Shown here piece by piece: positions 20,175 through 31,634 of a stretch of 44,471 nt of DNA; within the stretch, counting starts at the first letter, position 1, and each line of letters starts with the position of its first letter. This stretch comes from Leucobacter chromiisoli (GTDB taxonomy: Bacteria > Actinomycetota > Actinomycetes > Actinomycetales > Microbacteriaceae), in assembly GCF_016522505.1 (NCBI RefSeq), contig NZ_JAEHOH010000023.1, positions 1 to 44,471 on the forward strand, given 5' to 3'. The notes beneath the pieces were generated by a model, which worked only from the letters and a program-made list of their open reading frames with translations, did no database searches and had not been told where the DNA came from. Both the position numbers and the translations under genes were made by a program.

Positions 20175-22763
20175 ATGACCCCAACGTCTCCGAAGCCGTC
20201 GCGCCCGAAGAGCGGCGCAGCTCGTACGGTGAAGCCACGCAGCGCGGGAGGAGCCCTGAGCGGCGTGCTCGGTGCGATCGCGATGAGCGCGGTCGCCGGC
20301 GTGCTGCTCACCGCCGCGGTGACCCCCGTCGTCGCGTTCAGCGGTCTCGCGGCGAACTCCGCCATCGACATCTTCGAGAACCTGCCCGAGAACCTCGATC
20401 CGGGGCAGCTGGCCCAGCCCTCCACGATCTGGGCGAAGGACTCGGCCGGCACCGACGTGAAGCTCGCCGAGTTCTACGCGCAGGATCGCGAGCCCCTCGA
20501 GTGGAACGAGATCCCGCAGACCGTGAAGGACGCGGTGGTGTCCGAGGAGGACCCCCGCTTCTACACCCACGGGGGCGTCGACGTGCTCGCGACCAGCCGT
20601 GCCGTGCTGCAGAACGCGACGGGCCGCAACCTCTCGGGCGCATCGACGGTCACGATGCAGTACGTGCGCAACGTGCTCGTGCAGGAGGCCGAGGCGATCC
20701 CCGATCCCGACGAGAGCGAAGCCGCCTACGAGGATGCGATGCGGCAGGACATGGACCGCAAGCTGCAGGAGATGCGGTACGCGATCAGCATCGAGAAGCA
20801 GTACTCGAAGGACGAGATCCTGCTCGGCTACCTCAACATCGCGCTGTTCGGGCGCCAGATCTACGGCATCGAGTCGGCGGCCCACTACTACTACAGCAAG
20901 TCGGCGAAGGATCTGTCGCTCGCCGAGGCGGCGAGCCTGGTCGCGATCGTGAACAACCCCTCCAAGCTGCAGATCGATCTCCCCGACAACATCCCCGCCA
21001 ACCAGGATCGGCGCGACAAGATCCTCGGCTCCATGCTGCGCGAGGGCAAGATCACCCAGGCCCAGTACGACGAGGCGATCGCGACGCCGGTCACGCCGAA
21101 GATCACGCCTCGCGTCCAGGGCTGCGGCGTCGCCGAGCAGAACTACGGGGCGGGGCACTTCTGCAACTACGTGCAGCTCTACATCCGCAACGATCCGAGC
21201 TTCGGCAACACCCCCGCCGAGCGCATGTTCAACTTCGAGCGCGGCGGCTACGACATCCACACCACCCTCGACCTCGACATGCAGGCCGCCGCGAACTCCT
21301 CGATCCAGGGGACCGTGCCCGCCACCATGGACGGCATCGATGTCGGCGCTGCGGCGGTCAGCACCCAGGTGGGCACCGGCCGCGTGCTCGCGATGGCCCA
21401 GAACCGGGCGTTCAGCAACGACCCCAAGGTGCTCGAGACCAACCCGGCGCTCACCAGCATCAACTACAACACCGACAACGAGTACGGCGGATCGAACGGG
21501 TTCCAGGTCGGCTCGACGTTCAAGGCGATCACCCTCGCGGAGTGGATCCGAGCCGGGCACTCCGTGCGCGAGACGGTGAACGCGAACGGCCGCACCGAGC
21601 AGTTCCAGAACTTCCGGGCGCACTGCCTCCCCGACGGGGTCGCCGGCTACGGCACCTGGACCTTCCAGAACGACCAGGGCCGGCAGCAGGGCAACCGCAC
21701 GGTGCAGTACGTCGTGGAGCAGTCGGTCAACGGCGGCATCGTCTCCATGCAGAAGCAGCTGGATCTCTGCGACACCTTCGAGACCGCGAAGAACCTCGGC
21801 ATCCAGCGCGCCTCCGATCAGATCTTCAACGAGGACATGCCGAACTACGGCACGCGCGACCTCTTCATCACGCCCTCCACGGTCTACGCCGGCACCGACG
21901 AGATCTCCCCCATCACGATGGCCAGCGCGTTCGCCGCGTTCGCCGGCGAGGGCACGGTCTGCACCCCTGTGCCGATCGACTCGATCACCGGCTCCGACGG
22001 CGCCGAGGTGTCGTTCACGAAGAGCAGTTGCAAGAGCGGCATCTCGCCCGAGGTGGCCGCGGGCGTCGCGTACACGCTCGAGAGCACGGTGAACCGCGGC
22101 CTCGCGGGTCACGCGCGCTCGAACATCGGGGTGCCCCACCTCGCGAAGACGGGTACGACCGACAACGTCGAGGACAACTGGACCGTCGGCGCGAGCACCT
22201 CCGCGGCCACGGCCGTCTGGGTGGGCAACGTCACGGGCAACGTCTCCACCATGAACTACGGCGGCTTCGGCGGGCTCATGGCGGCCGACCAGACGATCTG
22301 GCCGACCATCATGAACGTCGCCGATGCGAAGTACGGCGGCAACGCCTTCCCGCCGCCCCCGGCCACCGCGACGCGCCAGATCATGCAGGAGGTGCCCGAC
22401 GTCACCGGCAAGTCCTTCGAGGAGGCCTCGCAGATGCTCACGGGCGCCGGCTTCACCGTCACGGACGGCGGCGAGACCGACTCCGCGCAGCCCGAGGGCC
22501 AGGTGGCTCGCACCGATCCCGCGGCGGGCTCCTCCGTCGCCGCCGGATCGGCCATCACGGTCTACCGGAGCAATGGCGAGATGTCCACGCTGCCCGATGT
22601 GGTCGGCGAGGAGGGCAGCGACGCGGAGCGCGCGCTCGCCGAGGCCGGCTTCGACACCGTCACGATGCCCTCCAGCTGCCGCAACAAGGAGATCACCTCG
22701 ATGAGTCCCAGTGCGGGCAGCGAGGCGAAACGCAGCAGCCAGATCACCCTGGGCTGCAGCTGA
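20175..22763 (+). CDS. Class A penicillin-binding protein with two PASTA domains (PonA2-like)
   Basis: A bifunctional 862-residue peptidoglycan synthase. After a basic cytoplasmic start there is one signal-anchor helix (about 28-55). The GT51 glycosyltransferase follows, with EDPRFYTHGGVDVLA, GASTVTMQYVRN and SKDEILLGYLNIALFG. The transpeptidase has S447-T-F-K450, S517-V-N519 and K658-T-G-T. Two PASTA repeats end the protein (VPDVTGKSFEEASQML and LPDVVGEEGSDAERAL). The start is the ATG at 20175; the open frame extends to 19854 but that part crosses ridA and the small gene. There is no ribosome site. A -10-like TAGTCT (20162-20167) only 7 bases before the ATG suggests a leaderless mRNA. Confidence 0.94.
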   Translation: MTPTSPKPSRPKSGAARTVKPRSAGGALSGVLGAIAMSAVAGVLLTAAVTPVVAFSGLAANSAIDIFENLPENLDPGQLAQPSTIWAKDSAGTDVKLAEFYAQDREPLEWNEIPQTVKDAVVSEEDPRFYTHGGVDVLATSRAVLQNATGRNLSGASTVTMQYVRNVLVQEAEAIPDPDESEAAYEDAMRQDMDRKLQEMRYAISIEKQYSKDEILLGYLNIALFGRQIYGIESAAHYYYSKSAKDLSLAEAASLVAIVNNPSKLQIDLPDNIPANQDRRDKILGSMLREGKITQAQYDEAIATPVTPKITPRVQGCGVAEQNYGAGHFCNYVQLYIRNDPSFGNTPAERMFNFERGGYDIHTTLDLDMQAAANSSIQGTVPATMDGIDVGAAAVSTQVGTGRVLAMAQNRAFSNDPKVLETNPALTSINYNTDNEYGGSNGFQVGSTFKAITLAEWIRAGHSVRETVNANGRTEQFQNFRAHCLPDGVAGYGTWTFQNDQGRQQGNRTVQYVVEQSVNGGIVSMQKQLDLCDTFETAKNLGIQRASDQIFNEDMPNYGTRDLFITPSTVYAGTDEISPITMASAFAAFAGEGTVCTPVPIDSITGSDGAEVSFTKSSCKSGISPEVAAGVAYTLESTVNRGLAGHARSNIGVPHLAKTGTTDNVEDNWTVGASTSAATAVWVGNVTGNVSTMNYGGFGGLMAADQTIWPTIMNVADAKYGGNAFPPPPATATRQIMQEVPDVTGKSFEEASQMLTGAGFTVTDGGETDSAQPEGQVARTDPAAGSSVAAGSAITVYRSNGEMSTLPDVVGEEGSDAERALAEAGFDTVTMPSSCRNKEITSMSPSAGSEAKRSSQITLGCS

Positions 22764-23752
22764 TATGGCGCTCGCCGATCGCCGCGGGCGTAGCCCTGTG
22801 GTCCACCCTCGTCGAGCGGCGGCTCTTCGCGATCCGCCGTCACGCGCTGCCCGTCCTCGGCGAGGGCGCGGCCCCTCTGCGGGTGCTCCAGCTCTCGGAC
22901 CTGCATCTGGCCCCCTGGCAGTCCCAGAAGATCGACTGGGTGCGATCCCTCGCAGCGTTGCGCCCCGATCTCCTCGTGCTCACGGGAGACCTCATGGGAC
23001 ACGTGCAGGCGCGGGCGTCGCTCGTGCACGCGCTGCGGCCGCTCGCCGAGAGCGGCGCGCCCGCCGTCTTCGTCCACGGGTCGAACGACTACTACGGGCC
23101 GATCCTGAAGAACCCGCTCAAGTACCTCCGAGAGCCCAGCCGGAAGAGCACTCGTCACCAGGACATCGACAACGCGCGCCTCACCGCCTCCCTCACCGAC
23201 GAACTGGGGTTCACCGATCTCAACAACTCGGCGACTCGGATCGAGGCGCGCGGCTCCGTCCTCGACCTCTTCGGCCTGAACGACCCGCACATCCGATACG
23301 ACGACGCCGCGGCGATGCGGCAGGCCAGGGCGGCGCAGCGATCGGATGAGGGGGCCGGCGCGGCGTCCGCCGCAGATGCGTACTCCGACGCCGCTGCGGG
23401 CTCCAGCGGCGCTGCGGGCTCCGACGACGCCGCGGGCTCCAGCGATGCCGTGCGCATCGGCGTGGTGCACGCGCCCTATCAGCAGGCCCTCGGAGAGCTG
23501 CTGGGCGAGGGAGCCGATCTGATCCTCGCCGGACACACCCACGGCGGCCAGGTCCGTGTTCCGGGTGTGGGCGCGCTCACTGCGAACTGCGATCTTCCCA
23601 CGCAGCAGGCCCGCGGTCTCAGCGTGTGGTACGACGCGCAGCGCGCGGCCTACCTGAACGTCAGCGCGGGGCTCGGCAACTCCATCTACGCGCCGGTGCG
23701 GTTCGCGTGCCGTCCGGAGGCGTCGCTCATCACGCTCGAGGCCGCTCGCTGA
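22763..23752 (+). CDS. Metallophosphoesterase (Rv3683-like), start unclear
   Basis: Calcineurin-like phosphoesterase of about 320 residues. Metal-binding motifs are LSDLHLAP, LTGDLMGH, GSNDYY (the GN(H/D) motif varies to GSND) and GHTHGGQV. An N-terminal hydrophobic stretch (IAAGVALWSTLVERRLF) precedes it, as in the family's membrane-anchored members. An Ala/Ser/Gly/Asp-rich insertion of about 40 residues (around 23330-23450) interrupts the fold. In this frame there is no ATG, GTG or TTG before the first metal motif. An ATG at 22765 is in another frame, and removal of one C near 22774-22777 would join them as MALAIAAGVALW. It is annotated from the first base after the PBP stop. Either a frameshift or a CTG start (22760) is needed. 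Confidence 0.75.
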   Translation: MWRSPIAAGVALWSTLVERRLFAIRRHALPVLGEGAAPLRVLQLSDLHLAPWQSQKIDWVRSLAALRPDLLVLTGDLMGHVQARASLVHALRPLAESGAPAVFVHGSNDYYGPILKNPLKYLREPSRKSTRHQDIDNARLTASLTDELGFTDLNNSATRIEARGSVLDLFGLNDPHIRYDDAAAMRQARAAQRSDEGAGAASAADAYSDAAAGSSGAAGSDDAAGSSDAVRIGVVHAPYQQALGELLGEGADLILAGHTHGGQVRVPGVGALTANCDLPTQQARGLSVWYDAQRAAYLNVSAGLGNSIYAPVRFACRPEASLITLEAAR

Positions 23753-23830
23753 GTTCCCCGCTGCGACTCAACGCGCCGGGTCGCGGTGAGCGGAGCGGCG
23801 ACGCCCCCTTCGCGAGTGGATGCCCGCGCT

Positions 23831-23892
23831 ACGAGTGGATGCATGTTTCACGAGGACTCAGGCGTCCGTTCGCGAAACATGCATCCACTCGT
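23831..23892. repeat. Long stem-loop with 19-bp perfect arms
   Basis: ACGAGTGGATGCATGTTTC at 23831-23849 is the exact reverse complement of 23874-23892. The 24-base interval folds further (CGA/TCG, GGAC/GTCC), so almost the whole 62 bp is one hairpin. A third partial arm copy GAGTGGATGC lies at 23814-23823. It sits between the convergent metallophosphoesterase and asd genes, with no T-run. It is either a bidirectional terminator or a mobile/REP-type palindrome. Confidence 0.85.
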
Positions 23893-23924
23893 GCGCGCAC
23901 GACCCTGGATGCTCGACGCGTGTG

Positions 23925-26300
<2,376 letters not shown>

Positions 26301-26345
26301 GCGAGAACCTCCACTGTTACGAGCCGGGCACAGACACCAGCTTTC

Positions 26346-26351
26346 AGTCTA
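26346..26351 (-). promoter_or_regulatory. -10-like box before lysC
   Basis: TAGACT on the minus strand lies 46 bases upstream of the lysC GTG, in the 115-bp gap that separates recR from lysC. A clear -35 is not seen. The spacing would allow lysC-asd its own promoter as well as read-through from recR. Confidence 0.35.
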
Positions 26352-26415
26352 CCTGGTCGGGCGTGACTGGACGACGGAGAGCCGTGGGGCACCGTGGAGC
26401 ATCGCGGAACATCGA

Positions 26416-27012
26416 TCAGCGGAGCTGCTGCCGTCCCTCGAACGCGCGGCCCAGGGTGACCTCGTCGGCGAACTCGAGATCGCCGCCGACCGGGAGGCCG
26501 GAGGCGAGCCGAGAGACGGGCACCTCGATCGAGGTGAGCAGCCGGGAGAGGTAGGCCGCCGTCGCCTCGCCCTCGAGATTGGGGTCGGTGGCGATGATGA
26601 CCTCCCGCACCTCCCCGGACCCGAGCCGCTGCATGAGGTGGGGGATGCTGAGGTCGTCGGGGCCGACGCCGTCGATCGGGCTGATGGCACCGCCGAGCAC
26701 GTGGTAGAGGCCCCGGAACTGCCGGGTGCGCTCGATCGCCACGACGTCCTTGGGCTCCTCGACGACGCAGATGAGCGTGGCGTCCCGACGCGGGTCGCGG
26801 CAGATCGAGCAGCGCTGCTCCTCGGTGATGTTGCCGCAGACCTCGCAGAAGCGCACCTTCTCGCGCACCTCGGCGAGCAGCTCCGCGAGCCTCGAGACGT
26901 CGAAGTTCTGAGTCTGCAGGATGTGGAAGGCGATGCGCTGGGCCGACTTGGGCCCGATGCCGGGGAGCCTCCCGAACTCGTCGATCAGCTCTTGGACGAT
27001 GCCGTCGTACAC
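26416..27012 (-). CDS. recR: RecR recombination mediator
   Basis: Works with RecO and RecF to load RecA on gapped DNA. The 198 residues hold the helix-hairpin-helix ([20 protein letters not shown], about 13-32), a zinc finger ([16 protein letters not shown], about 56-71), the Toprim domain ([16 protein letters not shown] and [15 protein letters not shown]) and a C-terminal Walker-B-like segment. The GTG start is 3 bases past the dnaX stop, so it is translated with dnaX, a widespread bacterial gene order. No distinctive irregularity was seen. Confidence 0.96.
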   Translation of the reverse strand: MYDGIVQELIDEFGRLPGIGPKSAQRIAFHILQTQNFDVSRLAELLAEVREKVRFCEVCGNITEEQRCSICRDPRRDATLICVVEEPKDVVAIERTRQFRGLYHVLGGAISPIDGVGPDDLSIPHLMQRLGSGEVREVIIATDPNLEGEATAAYLSRLLTSIEVPVSRLASGLPVGGDLEFADEVTLGRAFEGRQQLR

Positions 27013-27015
27013 GGG

Positions 27016-30000
27016 CTAGACCTCTCTGTTGTCGGGAAGCGGGAGCTCCTCGATGAACTTCGCGCCGAGCACCTCGCGCACCACGGCCTCGCCGTAGCGG
27101 GTGAAGGCGGGGGCGCGCTTGGGCGTCTCGATCTCGGACTCGGACGGGGCCTCCGCTCCCTCGAGCGCGCGCTCCGCAGCGGGCGCGGGGCCCAGCGTCG
27201 GCACGGGATCCGTGCCGGGCGGGGGATCCGTGGCGGGCGGGGGGCCGCTCGCGGGTGCGGGGCCGCTCGCGGGCGGGGGGCCGCTCGCGGGTTCGGAGCC
27301 GCTCGAGCGTTCCGAATCTCTTGTGGCTGCCGTCTCGCTCGCCGGTGCACGCTTCGCTGGGGGCGCCTGAGCCGGCTCGGGTGCACGATCGGGCCCCTGC
27401 CGCCCCGAGGCGACCCCCGGGACCTGCGCCCGCTCGCTCGCCGCGCCCCCGGGAGCCGGGCCGGCGAGGTAGGGATCCTCGGCCTGCTCGCCGTAGGGAT
27501 CCTCATCGCCGCCGCTGAACGTCGGTTCGTAGTCGTCGTAGGGGTCGGATCGGGGCGCGATCCCAGCCGAGCCCGGCGCAGCCGCGCCCCTCGGCGTCGG
27601 TGCGGCGAGCGGGCCGGCGTCGGGTCTGGGGCCCGTCTCGGCCGACTCGGAAAGCGGAGCCGCCCCGGAGAGCGGCCCGGGTGACGAGGCCGATCCTGTG
27701 GGCGAGACTGGCTCCGTGGGTGAGGCAGACTCCGTGGGTGGGGCAGACCCCGTGGGTGGGGCAGACTCCATGGGTGAAGCCGGCCCCGTGGGCGAGGCCC
27801 CCTCGGCGGGGTCGGCCGGCGCGGAGGCGCGGTGCCCCGCCGCTCCCCTGCTCATCGCCGCGATGCGGGCCTGTGCCCGGGCTACCGGATCCTCGGCCTC
27901 GTGCATCGCGGCGGGCTGCGTGTCGCCCTCCGTGGAGTGCGAGCGCTGAGCTGGCCGGCCTGATGGGTTCTGCCGGCCCGCAGCGGAGTCGCCTCGATGG
28001 GGCTCCTCTGCGTCGGAGGGAGCCTGCACTCCCGAGCCGCCCGGGGTTCGCTCGGCATTGCCGCCCTCGCGCGCGCCGGCCGGGGCCACCCTCTTCGGGA
28101 CGTACTTGACGCTCAGCCCGATCGCCGTGTGGATCGTCTCGCGCAGAGGACCCGCGCCGCGTGCCTTGAACGCCGCCAGGTCCGAGGCCGACACGAGGCC
28201 GACCGTGAGCACATCGCCCTCGAGGCCGAGCGGCTGCACGTTGCGGATCGCGTTCCACGCCTCTCGATCCTGCTGCTGGATCTCCTCGAGCAGCTCGGAC
28301 CAGAGCTCGACGAGGTCGTCGAAGCCGCCGGGGGACGCTTCCTCCGGTTGGTCCGAGTCCGCTTCCGGGGAGGGCGGAGCCGCGGACGACGACGGCCGGG
28401 CGTCTCCCCCCGACGGAGCGTCTCCGACGGTGGACGCGTCTCCGCCCGTGGGAGCCTGTGCGGGGCCGCCCGAAGCCTGCCCGTTCGGAACCGGCACCCC
28501 TGAAGTCTGCGTGTTCGGAACGGGCGCCCCGGAAGCCTGCCCGCCCGGAGTCTCATCGCGGGGAGCCCGGAAGGCCTCCTCCTGCCCCATGGCGGCGAGC
28601 TGCTCCTTGCTCAGCACGTCGGAGATGGGACGCCCGAAGGTGGCCGCGCCGGCATTGGGGTGCGGCGACGAGCCGGGGCCGCCCGCCGCGGCTTCGGCCG
28701 GAGCCTCGCCGGATGGAGCACCGCCTGCCGAGGCACCACCGACCGGGGCACCGCCTGATGGTGCGCCGACCGACGGAGCCTCACCGGCCGGCGGCGCACC
28801 GGCAGCGTCCCCCCGCAGGAACTCGCGCACTGAGGCCGCCGTCTCCGCAGCGTTCGGCCTGGCCGTCTGCTGGGCGGCATCGCGCGCCGGGGCTCCCTGC
28901 TGCGAATCCTCCGGGCGGGTGCCGCCCTGCTGCGAATCGCCCGGGTGATCGGTCGCGGCGCTGCGGGCCTCCGCAAGCGCTGCGACCGGATTGCGCGTGC
29001 CCTCGGCCGCGCGGTCGCCGCCCGACGCGGGATCCTCCGCTCTCGACGGTGTCGAGGCCGAGGCGCTCGCACCGCCCGCGCTCGCCCTACCGGTGTTCGC
29101 GCTCCCGGTGTTCGCGCTCCCGGTGTTCGCGCTCCCCGTGTTCGCGCCGGCAGCACCGCCCGCGTGCCCGGAGGGTCCCGCTCCCATCGCGGATCCGGGA
29201 CGGCCGGTGTTCCCGCCGCTCACCGGTCGCACCTCCGGCCCCACCGGGGCGGCGCTCGCCTGCACGAGCGCCCGCGCCACCATGAGCTCGAGCTGCAGTC
29301 GGGGCGCGGTGGCCCCCGTCATCTTGTCGAGCGCCGCGCTCACCGTGTCCGCGATTCGCGAGAGCTCGCCCGCCCCGAAATCCTGGGCCTGCTCGAACAT
29401 GCGCTGCAGCTGATCCTCCGGGACTCCCCTGAACACGGCCGACGCGCCCTGCACGCTGGTCGCGCTGACGACGATGAGGTCGCGCAGGCGCTCGAGCAGG
29501 TCCTCGACGAAGCGCCTCGGATCCTGCCCCGTCTGCACCACGCGGTCGGTCGCCCGGAACGCGGCGGCCGCGTCATTGGCCCCGAACGCGGTCACGACGT
29601 CGTCGAGCAGCTCGCCGTGGGTGAACCCGAGCAGCCCCGCGGCACGGCTCGCCGTCACCACTCCGTTCTCGGAGCCCGCGATCAGTTGGTCCAGGATCGA
29701 GAGCGTGTCGCGCACCGAGCCGCCGCCGGCGCGCACCACGAGCGGCAGCACGCCGGGCTCGACCTGCACGCCCTCGCTGTCGCAGAGCGACTGCACGTAG
29801 TCGATGAGCGTGGCGGGGGCGATCAGCCGGAAGGGGTAGTGGTGGGTGCGCGAGCGGATCGTGCCGATCACCTTGTCGGGCTCGGTGGTGGCGAACACGA
29901 ACTTCACGTGCGGCGGCGGCTCCTCGACGATCTTCAGCAGCGCGTTGAAGCCCCCGGGCGTGACCATGTGCGCCTCGTCGATGATGAAGATCTTGTAGCG

Positions 30001-30387
30001 ATCCCGCGCCGGGGCGAACACCGCCCGCTCGCGGAGGTCGCGGGCGTCGTCGACGCCGCCGTGGCTCGCCGCGTCGATCTCGACGACGTCGAGCGACCCG
30101 CCTCCGTCGCGGCTCAGCTCGACGCAGCTGGGGCACACGCCGCACGGGGAGTCGGTGGGCCCCTCGGCGCAGTTCAGGCAGCGCGCCAGGATGCGCGCCG
30201 AGGTGGTCTTGCCGCAGCCGCGCGGACCGCTGAACAGGTAGGCGTGACCGATGCGCCCCGAGCGCAGCGCTGTCATCAGGGGCTCGGTGACCTGAGACTG
30301 GCCGATCATCTCGGCGAAGGCTTCTGGCCGATAACGGCGATACAGTGCGGTGACCACGGAAGCCATGCTACCGGCGGGGTCTGACAT
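27016..30387 (-). CDS. dnaX: DNA polymerase III gamma/tau subunit with a very long C-tail
   Basis: AAA+ clamp-loader subunit. The conserved part is residues 1 to about 390: Walker A GPRGCGKTTS (Lys60), the four-cysteine zinc module (CLNCAEGPTDSPCGVCPSC), Walker B IIDEAHM and sensor 1 FATTEPDKVI, followed by the domain III helices. From about 400 the protein has an extensive Pro/Ala/Gly/Ser-rich low-complexity tail with tandem repeats. A folded island is seen near 700-790 (FDDLVELWSELLEEIQQQDR to LRETIHTAIGLSVKYV), equivalent to tau domain V, which binds the polymerase. At 1123 residues it is far longer than usual (about 650-800). ATG 30366 (MASVV) is an alternative start. No slippery heptamer for a gamma frameshift was found. 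It lies 41 bases after ackA. Confidence 0.93.
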   Translation of the reverse strand: MSDPAGSMASVVTALYRRYRPEAFAEMIGQSQVTEPLMTALRSGRIGHAYLFSGPRGCGKTTSARILARCLNCAEGPTDSPCGVCPSCVELSRDGGGSLDVVEIDAASHGGVDDARDLRERAVFAPARDRYKIFIIDEAHMVTPGGFNALLKIVEEPPPHVKFVFATTEPDKVIGTIRSRTHHYPFRLIAPATLIDYVQSLCDSEGVQVEPGVLPLVVRAGGGSVRDTLSILDQLIAGSENGVVTASRAAGLLGFTHGELLDDVVTAFGANDAAAAFRATDRVVQTGQDPRRFVEDLLERLRDLIVVSATSVQGASAVFRGVPEDQLQRMFEQAQDFGAGELSRIADTVSAALDKMTGATAPRLQLELMVARALVQASAAPVGPEVRPVSGGNTGRPGSAMGAGPSGHAGGAAGANTGSANTGSANTGSANTGRASAGGASASASTPSRAEDPASGGDRAAEGTRNPVAALAEARSAATDHPGDSQQGGTRPEDSQQGAPARDAAQQTARPNAAETAASVREFLRGDAAGAPPAGEAPSVGAPSGGAPVGGASAGGAPSGEAPAEAAAGGPGSSPHPNAGAATFGRPISDVLSKEQLAAMGQEEAFRAPRDETPGGQASGAPVPNTQTSGVPVPNGQASGGPAQAPTGGDASTVGDAPSGGDARPSSSAAPPSPEADSDQPEEASPGGFDDLVELWSELLEEIQQQDREAWNAIRNVQPLGLEGDVLTVGLVSASDLAAFKARGAGPLRETIHTAIGLSVKYVPKRVAPAGAREGGNAERTPGGSGVQAPSDAEEPHRGDSAAGRQNPSGRPAQRSHSTEGDTQPAAMHEAEDPVARAQARIAAMSRGAAGHRASAPADPAEGASPTGPASPMESAPPTGSAPPTESASPTEPVSPTGSASSPGPLSGAAPLSESAETGPRPDAGPLAAPTPRGAAAPGSAGIAPRSDPYDDYEPTFSGGDEDPYGEQAEDPYLAGPAPGGAASERAQVPGVASGRQGPDRAPEPAQAPPAKRAPASETAATRDSERSSGSEPASGPPPASGPAPASGPPPATDPPPGTDPVPTLGPAPAAERALEGAEAPSESEIETPKRAPAFTRYGEAVVREVLGAKFIEELPLPDNREV
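27686..27793. repeat. Six 18-bp tandem repeats in dnaX
   Basis: Six imperfect 18-bp units (27686-27793), each near GAGGCAGACTCCGTGGGT, encode six-residue steps of the type SPTESA / PPTGSA in the DnaX tail. The period is a multiple of three, so length changes would stay in frame. Confidence 0.85.
29090..29149. repeat. 15-bp tandem repeats in dnaX
   Basis: Three exact 15-bp units (CCGGTGTTCGCGCTC at 29090, 29105 and 29120) and a degenerate fourth to 29149 encode repeated NTGSA in the DnaX linker. The copies are identical at the DNA level, so the expansion is recent. Confidence 0.88.
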
Positions 30388-30428
30388 TCGGCCCGGCGAG
30401 GTCGAACGGTGCCGCGGCCCGGGACCGG

Positions 30429-31634
30429 CTACGGTGCGGTGACGACCTGCCAGGTCTGGCGCGCGATCTCCGCCTCCTCGTCGGTCGGCACCACGAGCAC
30501 CGCGATCCTCGAATCGTCCGTGCTGATCCTGCGCGCAGCCCGCTCCCGGGACTCGTTGCGCTCGGGGTCGATCCGCACCCCGAACCACTCGAGCCCGGCG
30601 CACACGTCGGCGCGCACCGCCGGCACGTTCTCGCCCACACCGGCGGTGAACACGATGGCGTCGGCGCCGCCGAGCTCCACGAGGTAGGCGCCGAGGTACC
30701 GGCGGATCCGGTGGGCGTAGACGGCGAGGGCCAGCCTCGCGCGCTCGTCCCCGTGCGCGGCGGCCTCCTGCACGTCCCGCATGTCGAGGCTTCCCGAGAG
30801 CCCGAGCAGGCCCGATCGCTTGTTCAGCAGCTCGTCGAGCTGCGCGACGTCGTACCCGGCCCGCAGCAGATGGAGCAGCCCGCCCGGATCGATGTCGCCG
30901 CTGCGGGTGCCCATCACCAGCCCCTCCAGCGGCGTGAGCCCCATGGAGGTGTCGACGGAGCGCCCGCCGTCCACCGCGCAGGCCGAGGCCCCGTTCCCGA
31001 GATGCAGGACGATCTGCTTCAATCGGGAGACGGGGCGCCCCAGGCACTCGGCGGCTCGGCGCGCGACGACCTGGTGCGACGTGCCGTGAAAGCCGTACTT
31101 CCGCACCCCGTGCTCGCGGGCGACCTCTGCGTCGATCGCGTAGGAGTATGCCTCCGGCGGCATGGTCTGGTGGAACGCGGTGTCGAACACGGCCACGTGG
31201 GGGATGTCGGGGAAGGCCCCGCGGGCCGCGATGATCGCCTGCAGATTCGCCGGGTTGTGCAACGGCGCCAGGGTCGAGAGCTCCAGGATCTTCGCCTCGA
31301 CCCGCTCGTCGATGAGCGTCGGCGCGACGAACTCGCTTCCGCCCTGCACGACGCGGTGTCCCACGGCGACGAGCCCCGCCTCGCCGATCGACCGGCCGGA
31401 GCGCGCGAAGGCCTCGATCATCGCCGCGAACCCCACCGCGTGATCGGCGACCGTGATGATCCGCTCCTCGCGGGTCTCGTCGCCTCCCAACGCCGTGCTC
31501 CGGTGCTCGATCCGGCCCTCCGCCTGGCCGATGCGCTCGATGAGCCCGGACGCGAGGCGCTGCTCGCTCCTCGCGTCGATCAGCTGGTACTTGATCGACG
31601 ACGAGCCGCTGTTGACGACCAGGATCGCGCTCAT
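30429..31634 (-). CDS. ackA: Acetate kinase
   Basis: Interconverts acetyl phosphate plus ADP with acetate plus ATP in the cytoplasm. The 401 residues carry all family signatures: the N-terminal VVNSGSSSIKYQL, the second signature VFDTAFHQTMP, the nucleotide-binding KYGFHGTSHQ and HLGNGASACAV, and TAGVGENVPAVR near the end. Its ATG overlaps the pta stop (ATGA), so it is translationally coupled to pta, whose product makes its acetyl phosphate. The ribosome site AGGGAGCGG for ackA lies directly after the in-frame repeats at the pta 3' end. Confidence 0.96.
   Translation of the reverse strand: MSAILVVNSGSSSIKYQLIDARSEQRLASGLIERIGQAEGRIEHRSTALGGDETREERIITVADHAVGFAAMIEAFARSGRSIGEAGLVAVGHRVVQGGSEFVAPTLIDERVEAKILELSTLAPLHNPANLQAIIAARGAFPDIPHVAVFDTAFHQTMPPEAYSYAIDAEVAREHGVRKYGFHGTSHQVVARRAAECLGRPVSRLKQIVLHLGNGASACAVDGGRSVDTSMGLTPLEGLVMGTRSGDIDPGGLLHLLRAGYDVAQLDELLNKRSGLLGLSGSLDMRDVQEAAAHGDERARLALAVYAHRIRRYLGAYLVELGGADAIVFTAGVGENVPAVRADVCAGLEWFGVRIDPERNESRERAARRISTDDSRIAVLVVPTDEEAEIARQTWQVVTAP

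Noticed and set aside
27016..30387. Programmed frameshift in dnaX giving gamma
   Set aside because: No A-rich slippery heptamer or following hairpin was seen in this GC-rich gene.
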